NCBI GenBank assembly: GCA_964030785.1
Contig: OZ034969.1
Coordinates: 38,214,501-38,278,500 of the forward strand
DNA from: Siderastrea siderea
Lineage: Eukaryota > Cnidaria > Anthozoa > Scleractinia > Rhizangiidae
Reading direction: 5' to 3'
Length of the DNA stretch: 64,000 nucleotides
Shown here: one piece after another, positions 23,101 to 31,800 of the stretch
Layout: every line of letters starts with the position of its first letter
Numbering within the stretch: the stretch's first letter is position 1
The notes under the pieces: generated by a model
Databases searched by the model: none
Told to the model about the DNA's origin: nothing
Seen by the model: only the letters and a program-made list of their open reading frames with translations
Position numbers and translations under genes: made by a program

Positions 23101-24374
23101 TCCTTGCCTATTTAGCTACACGCAGGGTAGGGAAGGATTAGTTACAAATTACTAAGGAAAGTCACTTAAGAACCTTATAGGAGCCACTTAACTTGTTAGC
23201 TGGCCACAAGTTCCAAGAAGTCTTTTATCCTTCATCTTTTGAATTAATAGGTTGCTGAGATGAAAAGCGTCGTTGAGATTGGAAAAACGTCTATTTTATG
23301 CCACATGAACGCTGAAGTTCCATAGCAATTTGTGGGCCTACGCAATAAGAGCGCAAGGTGAACACTGCCTTACCCGAACGCGGGATAGAATAAAATTACA
23401 AGTACATTTATTGATTTTCTCCTGAGGATTTTGAAAACCAATTTGCAACGTTTCTTGACTATAATAACTTATAATTACAGTGAAGAAAAACATTAAAATT
23501 CTAATAAGAAAAATTTGATTTACATAGAAAAAAGAAAAACACAAAACTAACGTGCACATAAATCAAATTGCGAGGTATCTTGTGCGAGGGTAACCCTGCA
23601 CTTGGGACCTGCGACTAATTATTACGCCAGGTGTTAAGGCTGTGAATACTACACATCAAGGTAAACAAGCTCTGGAAGTACACAGGAACTAGACCGTTCA
23701 AACATTTTTATACATAAACGTCGCATGTCTTAGATACAGTTGGTGTGAGATAGAAAACAGGTAGACGTTTGTGTTATTTCTTTTCCGACCTATCACCGGC
23801 CCGTAACAATCACAGATCTTAAATTTCACTTCTTAGTCTTGCCTTTTCTTAAGTGTTGTATTATTTTTCATGGCATGTCAGAAGGCTTTCTTCCTTCCAC
23901 AGAATCCACTGACACCTAGTGATACCTAAACCAGCTCGCTTGTTCTTTTTGTTTACTAATTATATGATGTTCTTTTAATTCTTGTAACAACCCAAACCCT
24001 TTTAATTTTCCTTATTTTCAGGTTTTGATTTTTGTGTAACAACACTACATTTGTTGGACCAAGACGGTTCTTTTCTTATGTAAAATGACCGTTCATTGCA
24101 TCTTGCTTTTAGAGCAAAAAATTGACTAAAAGATAGTTTAAATTGAGGGTTTATGTGTTCGTTGAGTTCCAACAGATGTCGTAGTCGCAGTTTCAACTAA
24201 ATGCAGTATACCAGCCATTTCAGGTTATCCGACCTGGATAAAGATTGGAATCTTTTTTTTGTCCGGAAAAGGGATAGAACTCCTTAGTAGGTATAATGTA
24301 CATGAATTCTGCCTGCATGAAAAAACATTTTGTCATATTTTTGACAGGTTAGGCTTCGCAAAAAATAAAAAAAA
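20118..24374. other. 4.2-kb gene-free stretch
   Basis: No credible gene on either strand. Isolated landmarks are a GTTACAAAAGTTCCC word at 20701 shared with the minisatellite at 25556, a TGGCGGCCATCTTG palindromic word near 21790, and a C-run at 22501-22520. The rest is AT-rich and unremarkable. Confidence 0.5.
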
Positions 24375-25306
24375 TATATTAAAAATGTAAAAAGCGTTCT
24401 CTGGTTTAAAAAGTTTAAGAGAAATATAAGCTTTCGGCTATTATACTATAGCCTTTAACGAATGTAAAAAGAAATGAAAGCGCATGATTGGAAATATATG
24501 CAAGGGAGGGTGTGAAAAGATTAAACACAAGAATACAACAGAAGTGTAAAAAAGCTAAAAATGGACAAAAACGGACAAAATAAGAATTACAATAAGATAG
24601 AGTATTGTCTTGGTAGCGGTTTGGAATTATTGTCTGCGCCGACAGTTTTGGCAGTATGCCAGGATTCTAATGTTCTTCGAATACGGTAATTGCCTTTGTC
24701 TATCACGGTAGCGCCATCAAAATCAATTGAATGATTGTTTTGCCAAGCATGGTTGGCAATGTTCGAGCCTCTAGTATAGTTTTTAAGATTTCGTTGATGT
24801 TCCTTTCTTCGGGTTTTAAAACATCTGCCAGTTTCTCCTACGTAACTCCAACAGCAATCAGCGCACGGGATTTTGTAAACAACATTGCATTGTAGATCCA
24901 GGGGCTGCCTAAACTTAGGAGAAGGGAATTCTTGTTGCAGGGTTTTAGCTGGTTTGCTTACTACGCGGATGTAATTTTTAGACAAAGGCAATTACCGTAT
25001 TCGAAGAACATTAGAATCCTGGCATACTGCCAAAACTGTCGGCGCAGACAATAATTCCAAACCGCTACCAAGACAATACTCTATCTTATTGTAATTCTTA
25101 TTTTGTCCGTTTTTGTCCATTTTTAGCTTTTTTTACACTTCTATTGTATTCTTGTGTTTAATCTTTTCACACCCTCCCTTGCATATATTTCCAATCATGC
25201 GCTTTCATTTCTTTTTACATTCGTTAAAGGCTATAGTATAATAGCCGAAAGCTTATATTTCTCTTAAACTTTTTAAACCAGAGAACGCTTTTTACATTTT
25301 TAATAT
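24375..25306. mobile_element. Penelope-like element remnant, two 3' tails head to head
   Basis: About 320 bp at 24384-24700 is repeated in inverted orientation at 24982-25303 with near-complete identity, separated by about 280 bp. The left half, read on the minus strand, encodes the GIY-YIG endonuclease end of a Penelope-like element. The right half, read on the plus strand, encodes only its last 37 or so residues plus the 3' region. Both arms contain a GGCTATAGTATAATAGCC hairpin followed by GAAAGC. Penelope-like elements often carry partial inverted copies at their ends after insertion, which fits this layout. No reverse transcriptase remains. Confidence 0.75.
24587..24991 (-). pseudogene. 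GIY-YIG endonuclease domain of a Penelope-like element
   Basis: The 134-codon frame contains VVYKIPC, CCWSYVGETGRCFKTRRKEH and NHAWQNNHSIDF. The Y-V-G-E-T-G-R followed by R and KEH is the YIG half and catalytic Arg of GIY-YIG nucleases in the form found at the C-terminus of Penelope-like polyproteins. The frame runs straight into the inverted copy upstream, so there is no reverse transcriptase and probably no native start. The C-terminus has its own stop. In full-length elements this domain nicks DNA to start integration. Here it is a fragment. Confidence 0.75.
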
Positions 25307-25555
25307 GTCTTATCCTGGTTACAGTTCAATTTTAAAAAAAAATATAGTTGGTAAATAGTGCGGACAAACGTGTGGAATTTTGCCGCTTAAATTCCGTACG
25401 GACGCTGAAGGTGATCCAGCTTGTTTTGTTAAGAAATCGTAAACAGAAGGTTGTAACTATGTATTTTAACGAAAACAACAAAGAGATTTGACTATTGGAA
25501 CAATCCCCATTTTTCTAGCTTGATTAAAGAGGTGACTGTGCGACACTGTCCCTAC

Positions 25556-25746
25556 ACTCGTTACTAAAGTTCCCTGTTTCTACGTTACAAAAGTTCCTTG
25601 CCGTTACCAAAGTTCCCTGTCGTTACAAAAGTTCCCCATTAATCGTTACAAAAGTTCCCTTTTTTCGTTACAAAAGTTCCCGACGTTACAAAAGTTCCCT
25701 TTTTTCGTTACGAAAGTTCCCTTTTTTCGTTACAAAAGTGCCCTTT
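25556..25746 (+). repeat. GTTACAAAAGTTCCC minisatellite
   Basis: Nine units of 16-24 bases share the core GTTACAAAAGTTCCC with variable T-rich spacers. Point variants (GTTACTAAAG, GTTACGAAAG, AAAGTGCCC) show it is an ageing array. Single copies of the core occur at 20299, 20701, 42510 and 43070. Confidence 0.85.
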
Positions 25747-25751
25747 CCTCT

Positions 25752-25753
<2 letters not shown>

Positions 25754-25793
<40 letters not shown>
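25754..25793 (+). repeat. (CT)n microsatellite
   Basis: An uninterrupted CT dinucleotide run of about 40 bases directly follows the minisatellite. No LINE coding sequence precedes it, so unlike the run at 20079 it is not obviously a retrotransposon tail. Confidence 0.9.
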
Positions 25794-25797
<4 letters not shown>

Positions 25798-26720
25798 TAT
25801 TTATCCCGTGCCCTGGGCTTTTGGCGTGGACACGGCAAGACAAACTTAAACAGACAATCTGTTGTTGGCACGTGACCGGTGGTTTGAATTGACCAATGAG
25901 AGTGCAGAATGCATGCAGCCTGCACGGCCGTCCACGTCAAAAGCGCAGTGCACGGGAAGATCGCCGATAGCTGAATGTTTTTGGAAATTTTTTCAGACCA
26001 CAATTGCCGTTCGATCACCGTGAAGGCTGAATGGGATGCAGAAATCACGTGGCTTTATGAATATGGTGTTTTTATGGCGATTCTCTGCGTTGCGTTGTGA
26101 TACGAGAGCGATTTTTTGGACTCGGTTGTCTCCAGTCACCTGCCTTCCTTCGTTTTAAGTGGAGAAACAACACAGAACCAAAAACTCGCCTAAAACGGCC
26201 ACGAATTGCGCCCAAATTACAAACAAGACACAAAGACAACCCCATGTTAAGGTAAGTGAAGTTTATCTCCACATTCACAACTTTACGTTAGCATTTTGAG
26301 AACCAAAGTGAATTTCCCATACAAAGTCTTCTTGCGAAGGTCATATTTTGCAACTCAATCGTATTCTCATTTTGAGCTTAGGCCGCCTGTGCCAAAATGA
26401 GCTTTAATTTGTTGAGAGGAAGACTTGTTACCTATCCACCTATGTATAAAGGCGCGACCGATTAATCAAATGTGGAAGGGACAGGGACTTGGATGTCGAC
26501 ATTTGACCACAACCATACTGATTTATTGCAACAGTTGAATCCAAGTGCCTCATCTTTTTCCCGTTTTAAAATATGCACTTATGACCACGGAATTGTCAAG
26601 AAACCTAGCAGAATGACTAAGGGTAATAATGCCTTAAAACTGTGGCTTGTTAAACTTCACTGTTCTTTGCCAAATTTTCTTACAGTTTCATTCCCGCACA
26701 CATATACTATGTTTACTTAC
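25794..26720. other. Gene-free stretch with an old dispersed repeat
   Basis: No supported gene. 26090-26235 has a broken coding-like texture ending CATGTTAAG before GTAAGTGAAG, possibly a repeated exon or leader. 26300-26470 shares words with 19035-19160 (inverted) and with 44560-44640 (AAAATGAGCTTNAATTT, CTATCNACCTA), marking a dispersed repeat family. Confidence 0.4.
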
Positions 26721-26857
26721 AGTATATATTACGATGAAAATATGAATATATGAAATTCATATATTTGAACTGCGGAATGAAGAAATAAATGTAAAGAAGA
26801 TCCTCGCAGTTATTAACGCAACTTATGCAGTTGCAAAAAGAAAGCCTGAAAAAATCA

Positions 26858-26928
26858 GGCTTGTCGGGATTCGAACCCTGACCTCTGCGATACCGGTGCA
26901 GCGCTCTAACCAATTGAGCTACCGAGCC
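26858..26928 (-). tRNA. tRNA-like SINE head, inverted copy (anticodon position GGT)
   Basis: It has a D-arm GCTCAATTGGTTAGAGC, a T-loop GGTTCGAATCC and a seven-base anticodon loop CCGGTAT, giving GGT at 34-36 but C at 33. GGT is not a normal eukaryotic Thr anticodon, so this is probably not a working tRNA gene. Confidence 0.5.
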
Positions 26929-26968
26929 AACTAGGAGCTGGTCATTAAATTGGTTCGTAATATACCCA

Positions 26969-27030
26969 GCTCAATTGGTTAGAGCGCTGCACCGGTATCA
27001 CAGAGCTCAGGGTTCGAATCCTGGCAAGCC
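26969..27030 (+). tRNA. tRNA-like SINE head, 5' truncated
   Basis: It starts at the D-arm, lacking the first acceptor strand because it abuts the inverted unit. It shows GGT at the anticodon position and a GAGCTC change in the variable region. Confidence 0.45.
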
Positions 27031-27206
27031 TGATTTTTTCAGGCTTTCTTTTCGCAACTGCATAAGTTGCGTTAATAACTGCGAGGATCTTCTTTACATT
27101 TATTTCTTCATTCCGCAGTTCAAATATATGAATTTCATATATTCATAATTTCATCTTCATCTTTCCTGGGTATATTTCGAACCAATTTAATGACCAGCTC
27201 CTAGTT

Positions 27207-27277
27207 GGCTTGGTAGCTCAATTGGTTAGAGCGCTGCACCGGTATCGCAGAGGTCAGGGTTCGAATCCCGGCAAGCC
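27207..27277 (+). tRNA. tRNA-like SINE head (GGT)
   Basis: Complete 71-base head. GGCTTGG pairs with GCAAGCC at six of seven positions. The loop is CCGGTAT. It is followed by TGATTTTTT. Confidence 0.5.
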
Positions 27278-27453
27278 TGATTTTTTCAGGCTTTCTTTTC
27301 GCAACTGCATAAGTTGCGTTAATAACTGCGAGGATCTTCTTTACATTTATTTCTTCATTCCGCAGTTCAAATATATGAATTTCATATATTCATAATTTCA
27401 TCTTCATCTTTCCTGGGTATATTCCGAACCAATTTAATGACCAGCTCCTAGTT

Positions 27454-27524
27454 GGCTTGGTAGCTCAATTGGTTAGAGCGCTGCACTGGTATCACAGAGG
27501 TCATGGTTCGAATCCCGGCAAGCC
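27454..27524 (+). tRNA. tRNA-like SINE head (GGT, T33)
   Basis: Complete head. This copy has the loop CTGGTAT, restoring the universal T33, but it loses stem pairs (CACAG) and has GTCATGG in the T-arm. Confidence 0.5.
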
Positions 27525-27697
27525 TGATTTTTTCAGGCTTTCTTTTCGCAACTGCATAAGTTGCGTTAATAACTGCGAGGATCTTTACATTTATTTCTTC
27601 ATTCCGCAGTTCAAATATATGAATTTCATATATTCATAATTTCGTCTTCATCTTTCCTGGGTATATTACGAACCAATTTAATGACCAGCTCCTAGTT

Positions 27698-27768
27698 GGC
27701 TTGGTAGCTCAATTGGTTAGAGCGCTGCACCGGTATTGCAGAGGTCAGGGTTCGAATCCCGGCAAGCC
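27698..27768 (+). tRNA. tRNA-like SINE head (GGT)
   Basis: Complete head with CCGGTAT loop and a C-to-T change (ATTGCAG) in the 3' anticodon stem. Confidence 0.5.
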
Positions 27769-27947
27769 TGATTTTTTCAGGCTTTCTTTTCGCAACTGCA
27801 TAAGTTGCGTTAATAACTGCGAGGATCTTCTTTACATTTATTTCTTCATTCCGCAGTTCAAATATATGAATTTCATATTATATTCATAATTTCATCTTCA
27901 TCTTTCCTGGGTATATTACGAACCAATTTAATGACCAGCTCCTAGTT

Positions 27948-28018
27948 GGCTTGGTAGCTCAATTAGTTAGAGCGCTGCACCGGTATCGCAGAGGTCAGGG
28001 TTTGAATCCTGGCAAGCC
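27948..28018 (+). tRNA. tRNA-like SINE head (GGT), weakened B box
   Basis: Complete head, but AATTAGTTAG in the D-loop and GGTTTGAATCC in the T-loop alter both internal promoter boxes. Confidence 0.45.
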
Positions 28019-28194
28019 TGATTTTTTCAGGCTTTCTTTTCGCAACTGCATAAGTTGCGTTAATAACTGCGAAAATCTTCTTTACATTTATTTCTTCATT
28101 CCGCAGTTCAAATATATGAATTTCATATATTCATAATTTCATCTTCATCTTTCCTGGGTATATTACGAACCAATTTAATGACCAGCTCCTAGTT

Positions 28195-28265
28195 GGCTTG
28201 GTAGCTCAATTGGTTAGAGCGCTGCACCGGTATCGCAGAGGTCAGGGTTCGAATCCCGGCAAGCC
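28195..28265 (+). tRNA. tRNA-like SINE head (GGT), last unit
   Basis: Complete head identical in its key parts to the 27207 copy. Its body is cut off at 28336, next to the 12-bp flanking repeat. Confidence 0.5.
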
Positions 28266-28348
28266 TGATTTTTTCAGGCTTTCTTTTCGCAACTGCATAA
28301 GTTGCGTTAATAACTGCGAGGATCTTCTTTACATTTAGTATATATTAC

Positions 28349-28692
28349 TGTAGCGGCGTCAGCTCCGGTGGCGGAGAGATCCGTGAAACTAAAAAGACTA
28401 GTGACTCACAGGTTCCACAAGGCTCAGGTTTATTGTGTTAACTGTTACAGCGATCCTGTATGGTAGGACGTGTTGGGGCGAACGCTCTAGTAGGTTCTGA
28501 GTTAAGCAGCAATAACTGGTGGTTCCCGTCGAATTTCTGTGAGCCTTATGGGGTTTTACATGTGTTTCGCGATATTTAAGCTAAGGTCACGTGGTAGCTA
28601 GCGGAAAATCATTGTGACGTAAATGCGGTAAAAAAAAAGGGAAATACGTAAAATTCTATGAAATGAAAACGAGGCACACGGGTGCCGTTACA
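28349..28692 (-). repeat. BEL 3' LTR
   Basis: 344 bp, preceded on the element's 5' side by a purine-rich AGGGAAGCAG (28693-28702 reversed) that fits a polypurine tract. It ends at the ATTAC target duplication. Confidence 0.95.
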
Positions 28693-28846
28693 CTGCTTCC
28701 CTAAATGTTTCTTCATTTGCTGAAAAGCCTGTTAACCTAAAAAAAATCAAAACGACATAACAAATTCTAAAAATATCTCGATTAAAAAATGGGGCTATAC
28801 TTCTAGAGTTTCTAAAGTTTAATTGTATTGAAAATCTAAATACTAA

Positions 28847-31800
28847 TCAGTTCTCATTGTCCTCTTTTGGTAAAAGAAGCACGAGCTTGTGTATTGGTCT
28901 TTCGAAGACCTTTCTTTCTCCATCCTTCGCTGTCACGATCCGTACTTTGCGAACAAGGTTGTCGCGGCTAGGGATCACTTCGGTAATCAAGGCTAAGGGC
29001 CACTGATTTCTTGGGGAATCGTCATCGCAGACTAATACGACGTCTCCTATCTTCATAGATCTCTTGGGTGTTGTCCATTTCTGGCGTTTTTGAAGAAGGG
29101 TGCAGTACTCCCTTTGCCAGCAGAGCCAGAATTGGTTAGCCAAGTGCTGAACTCTTCTCCATCTTTTCCGAGAGTACAGGTCGGGTGACTCGAATTTGCC
29201 AGGTGGAGGTAGCACAATTTGAGTTTTAAGGGTGAGAAGATGGTTAGGAGTCAAAGGTTCTGGCGCTAGTGGATCTGTCAGGTTCTCTACTGTTAGGGGA
29301 CGGCAGTTGACGATACTCTCGGCTTCGGTCATGAGGGTACGAAGTGCTTCGTCGTCAAGCTGGGTGCTGTGGTCAAGCAGCAGCGATGACAGGACTGATC
29401 TTGTGGTTTGTATCTGACGTTCCCAAACACCTCCCATGTGAGAAGCGTGGGGAACGTTGAAGTTGAATTCTATCCAGTCGCAGTCTTGGGATGATAAGTA
29501 TTCCTTAACAGGAACTGGGTCTAATTCACTGAGTGCAGCGGCAAGCTCATTCTTTGCACCGACAAAGTTTGTACCTTGGTCGGATCTCAGCTCGCGTACT
29601 TTCCCTCTACGGTTGATGAAGCGTCTAAGGGCGTTCAGGAACGAATCTGTTGTCATTGCGTTAAGGCTCTCTAGGTGAATAGCGCGGGAGGCAAGGCAGG
29701 TAAATATCAGACCCCATCGTTTCAGCTCTTTTCGTCCTTCTTTGATGTAGAAGGGGCCAAATACGTCCATTCCAGTGTAGGTAAACGGTGGAGCTGGCGT
29801 GAGGCGTTCAGGAGGTAGGTCTGACATCTTTTGGTCTTGTACGCGGCCTCTCAACTTGCAACAAATGACGCATTTAGCAATGATGTGGGAAACCACAGAG
29901 CGGCCATTAATGATGTAGTATCCAGCTTGGCGGATAGCGTTATGTGTCATGCCATAGCCTTGATGGTGCTGCTTCCCGTGATGAAACTGGCGTATGAGGA
30001 GAACAGTCACGTGGCTGTTTTTAGGCACGATCAAAGGATGTTTGATTTCAAACGGAGAGGTTGAACTCTTTAGGCGTCCACCAACTCTTAGTAGGCCATC
30101 TTTATCGAGGAATGGGTCGAGCTTGTGAAGGTTACTGGTCAGCTTGACAGTGTTGTTTCTTTTTCGTGCCTTCTGGCGATCTTCACATTGGTCTTCGTTA
30201 CCGTCAAGCTTACTGAGGATCTTCATTTCTGATTCAAAGTGGTGATGTTGAAGAGTTTTCAGGATAATGTTCTCGGCTTGGGAGAGCTCTGATACCAAGG
30301 GGGGTCCTTCGTTTGGACGCCAGTTCATTTGCTTGTTCGGTCTTAGTCCCTCAATTGCTCTCTGTAGGCGAACAATACATCTTTTGAGGCGACTAAGTGA
30401 GGAGAAGTGGTTGAAGCGATCGGGCTCCAATAATCCAGGTGAGACTTGTCTGACTTTGACTTTATCGATCTTTGTTGCTAGTGCGGATGCCTGATCCTTT
30501 CTTACTTCATTATCGGAAGGTAGCAATGTGTACACAGGCTGTGGTTGTAGGGGAAGTGGGTCTTGTTGCCATAGGAACTGTGGTCCGTTAATCCAGCGTA
30601 TGCTTTCTAGTAGTTCCTTTGCGGTTAGGCCACGCGAGGCTTCGTCGGCAGGATTTTCCTTTCCTGGCACGTGAAACCAGTTTTCTGGAGAACTGCGGTC
30701 TCGGATATGTTGTACGCGGTTACCAACGTACACGTGGAAGCGCCGTGCGTCGTTATTGATGTATCCAATTACAATCTCGGAGTCAGTGTAGTAATAACAA
30801 TGGATGGTTTCAATGTCAAGTTCACTCTTGAGCATTGTAGCTACATTGACAGAGATGACGGCGGCTGTCAACTCAAGGCGAGGTATTGAAATTAGTTTAA
30901 GCGGAGCGACTCTGGATTTGGCCAAGAGGAAGCTAACACGAACTTCGCCTCTGTGATTGACCATACGCAGATATGAGATTTGACCGATGCCTTTGTCGCT
31001 TGCGTCTGAGAAGCTGTGGATTTCAGCGCGCACTGGTTCACCGAAATTCTTAGGCTTTAGACAGCGAGGAGACGCAAGTTTCTCCAGAAGTGGTAGTTCT
31101 GTTCGCCATTTTTCCCATTGTGGAAGGATATCGTCAGGTACTGGGTCATCCCAATTGACGTTTTGGCGACAGAGTGCTTGCAGTATTTGTTTGCCGACTA
31201 ATATGACGGGCGATACTGCTCCAAGTGGGTCGTAAACTGAGCTGATGGTAGACAGAATCCCACGGCGCGTTGTAGGCTTGTCTCTAAGTTCGATACGAAA
31301 TCCAAATGTGTCTGACTCGATACACCAGTAAGTGCCAAGGGATCTTTGAACAGGCATGGTGTCTCGTCGAAGATCTAGATCCTTAAGATCCTTTGCGCGG
31401 TCATTGACTGGTAGAGCCTCTAAGACGTCCTTGCAGTTACTTGCGAACTTATGAAGTCGTAGATTGTCGCTTGCGCACATTGCTTGCGAGCATTTGATTA
31501 ACTGAAGGGCTTGCTCTACTGTGGAGACGGACTTTAAACCATCGTCTACGTAGAAATCTCTGAGTAGGAAGTCTGACGCGTTGTCTCCAAATTCATGTCT
31601 ATGGGTTTCTGCTGTCTGGTGTAGGCAGAAGTTCGCTACTCCGGGTGATGATGCTGCGTCAAAGAGGTGTACGTTCATTCGATATTCAACGATTGGACTT
31701 GTAAGGTCGTTGTTTGCAAACCACAGGAAACGTAGATAGTCCCTGTCATCGGGGTTGACGTAGAAGCTGTGAAACATTTGCTCAATATCGCAGGTGAGGG

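Larger units (their letters stand above)
26733..28336 (+). repeat. tRNA-like array: one inverted and six direct units, period about 247 bp
   Basis: The unit is a 71-base tRNA-like head, then TGATTTTTTCAGGC (T6, a Pol III terminator), a GCAACTGCATAAGTTGCG hairpin and an AT-rich body ending CCAGCTCCTAGTT. Direct heads start at 26969 (5' truncated), 27207, 27454, 27698, 27948 and 28195. A minus-strand head lies at 26858-26928, so the first two units are head to head around 26940-26968. AGTATATATTAC (12 bp) flanks the whole array at 26721-26732 and 28337-28348. This is most simply a tRNA-derived SINE that has become tandem. Confidence 0.85.

Noticed and set aside
24587..24991. Homing endonuclease or UvrC/SLX1-like nuclease gene
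   Set aside because: The GIY-YIG sequence has the Penelope-like form and lies in a duplicated inverted retroelement tail.
25200..25300. Hammerhead ribozyme in the Penelope-like tail
   Set aside because: A hairpin followed by GAAAGC is present, but I could not find the CUGANGA core in the right place on either strand.
26858..28265. CRISPR-like regular repeat array
   Set aside because: Units are 247 bp with tRNA-like folds and no short repeat/unique spacer structure, in a eukaryotic setting.
26858..28265. A working cluster of nuclear tRNA genes
   Set aside because: GGT anticodon position, C33 in most copies, stem mismatches and the long common body point to a SINE-type repeat.
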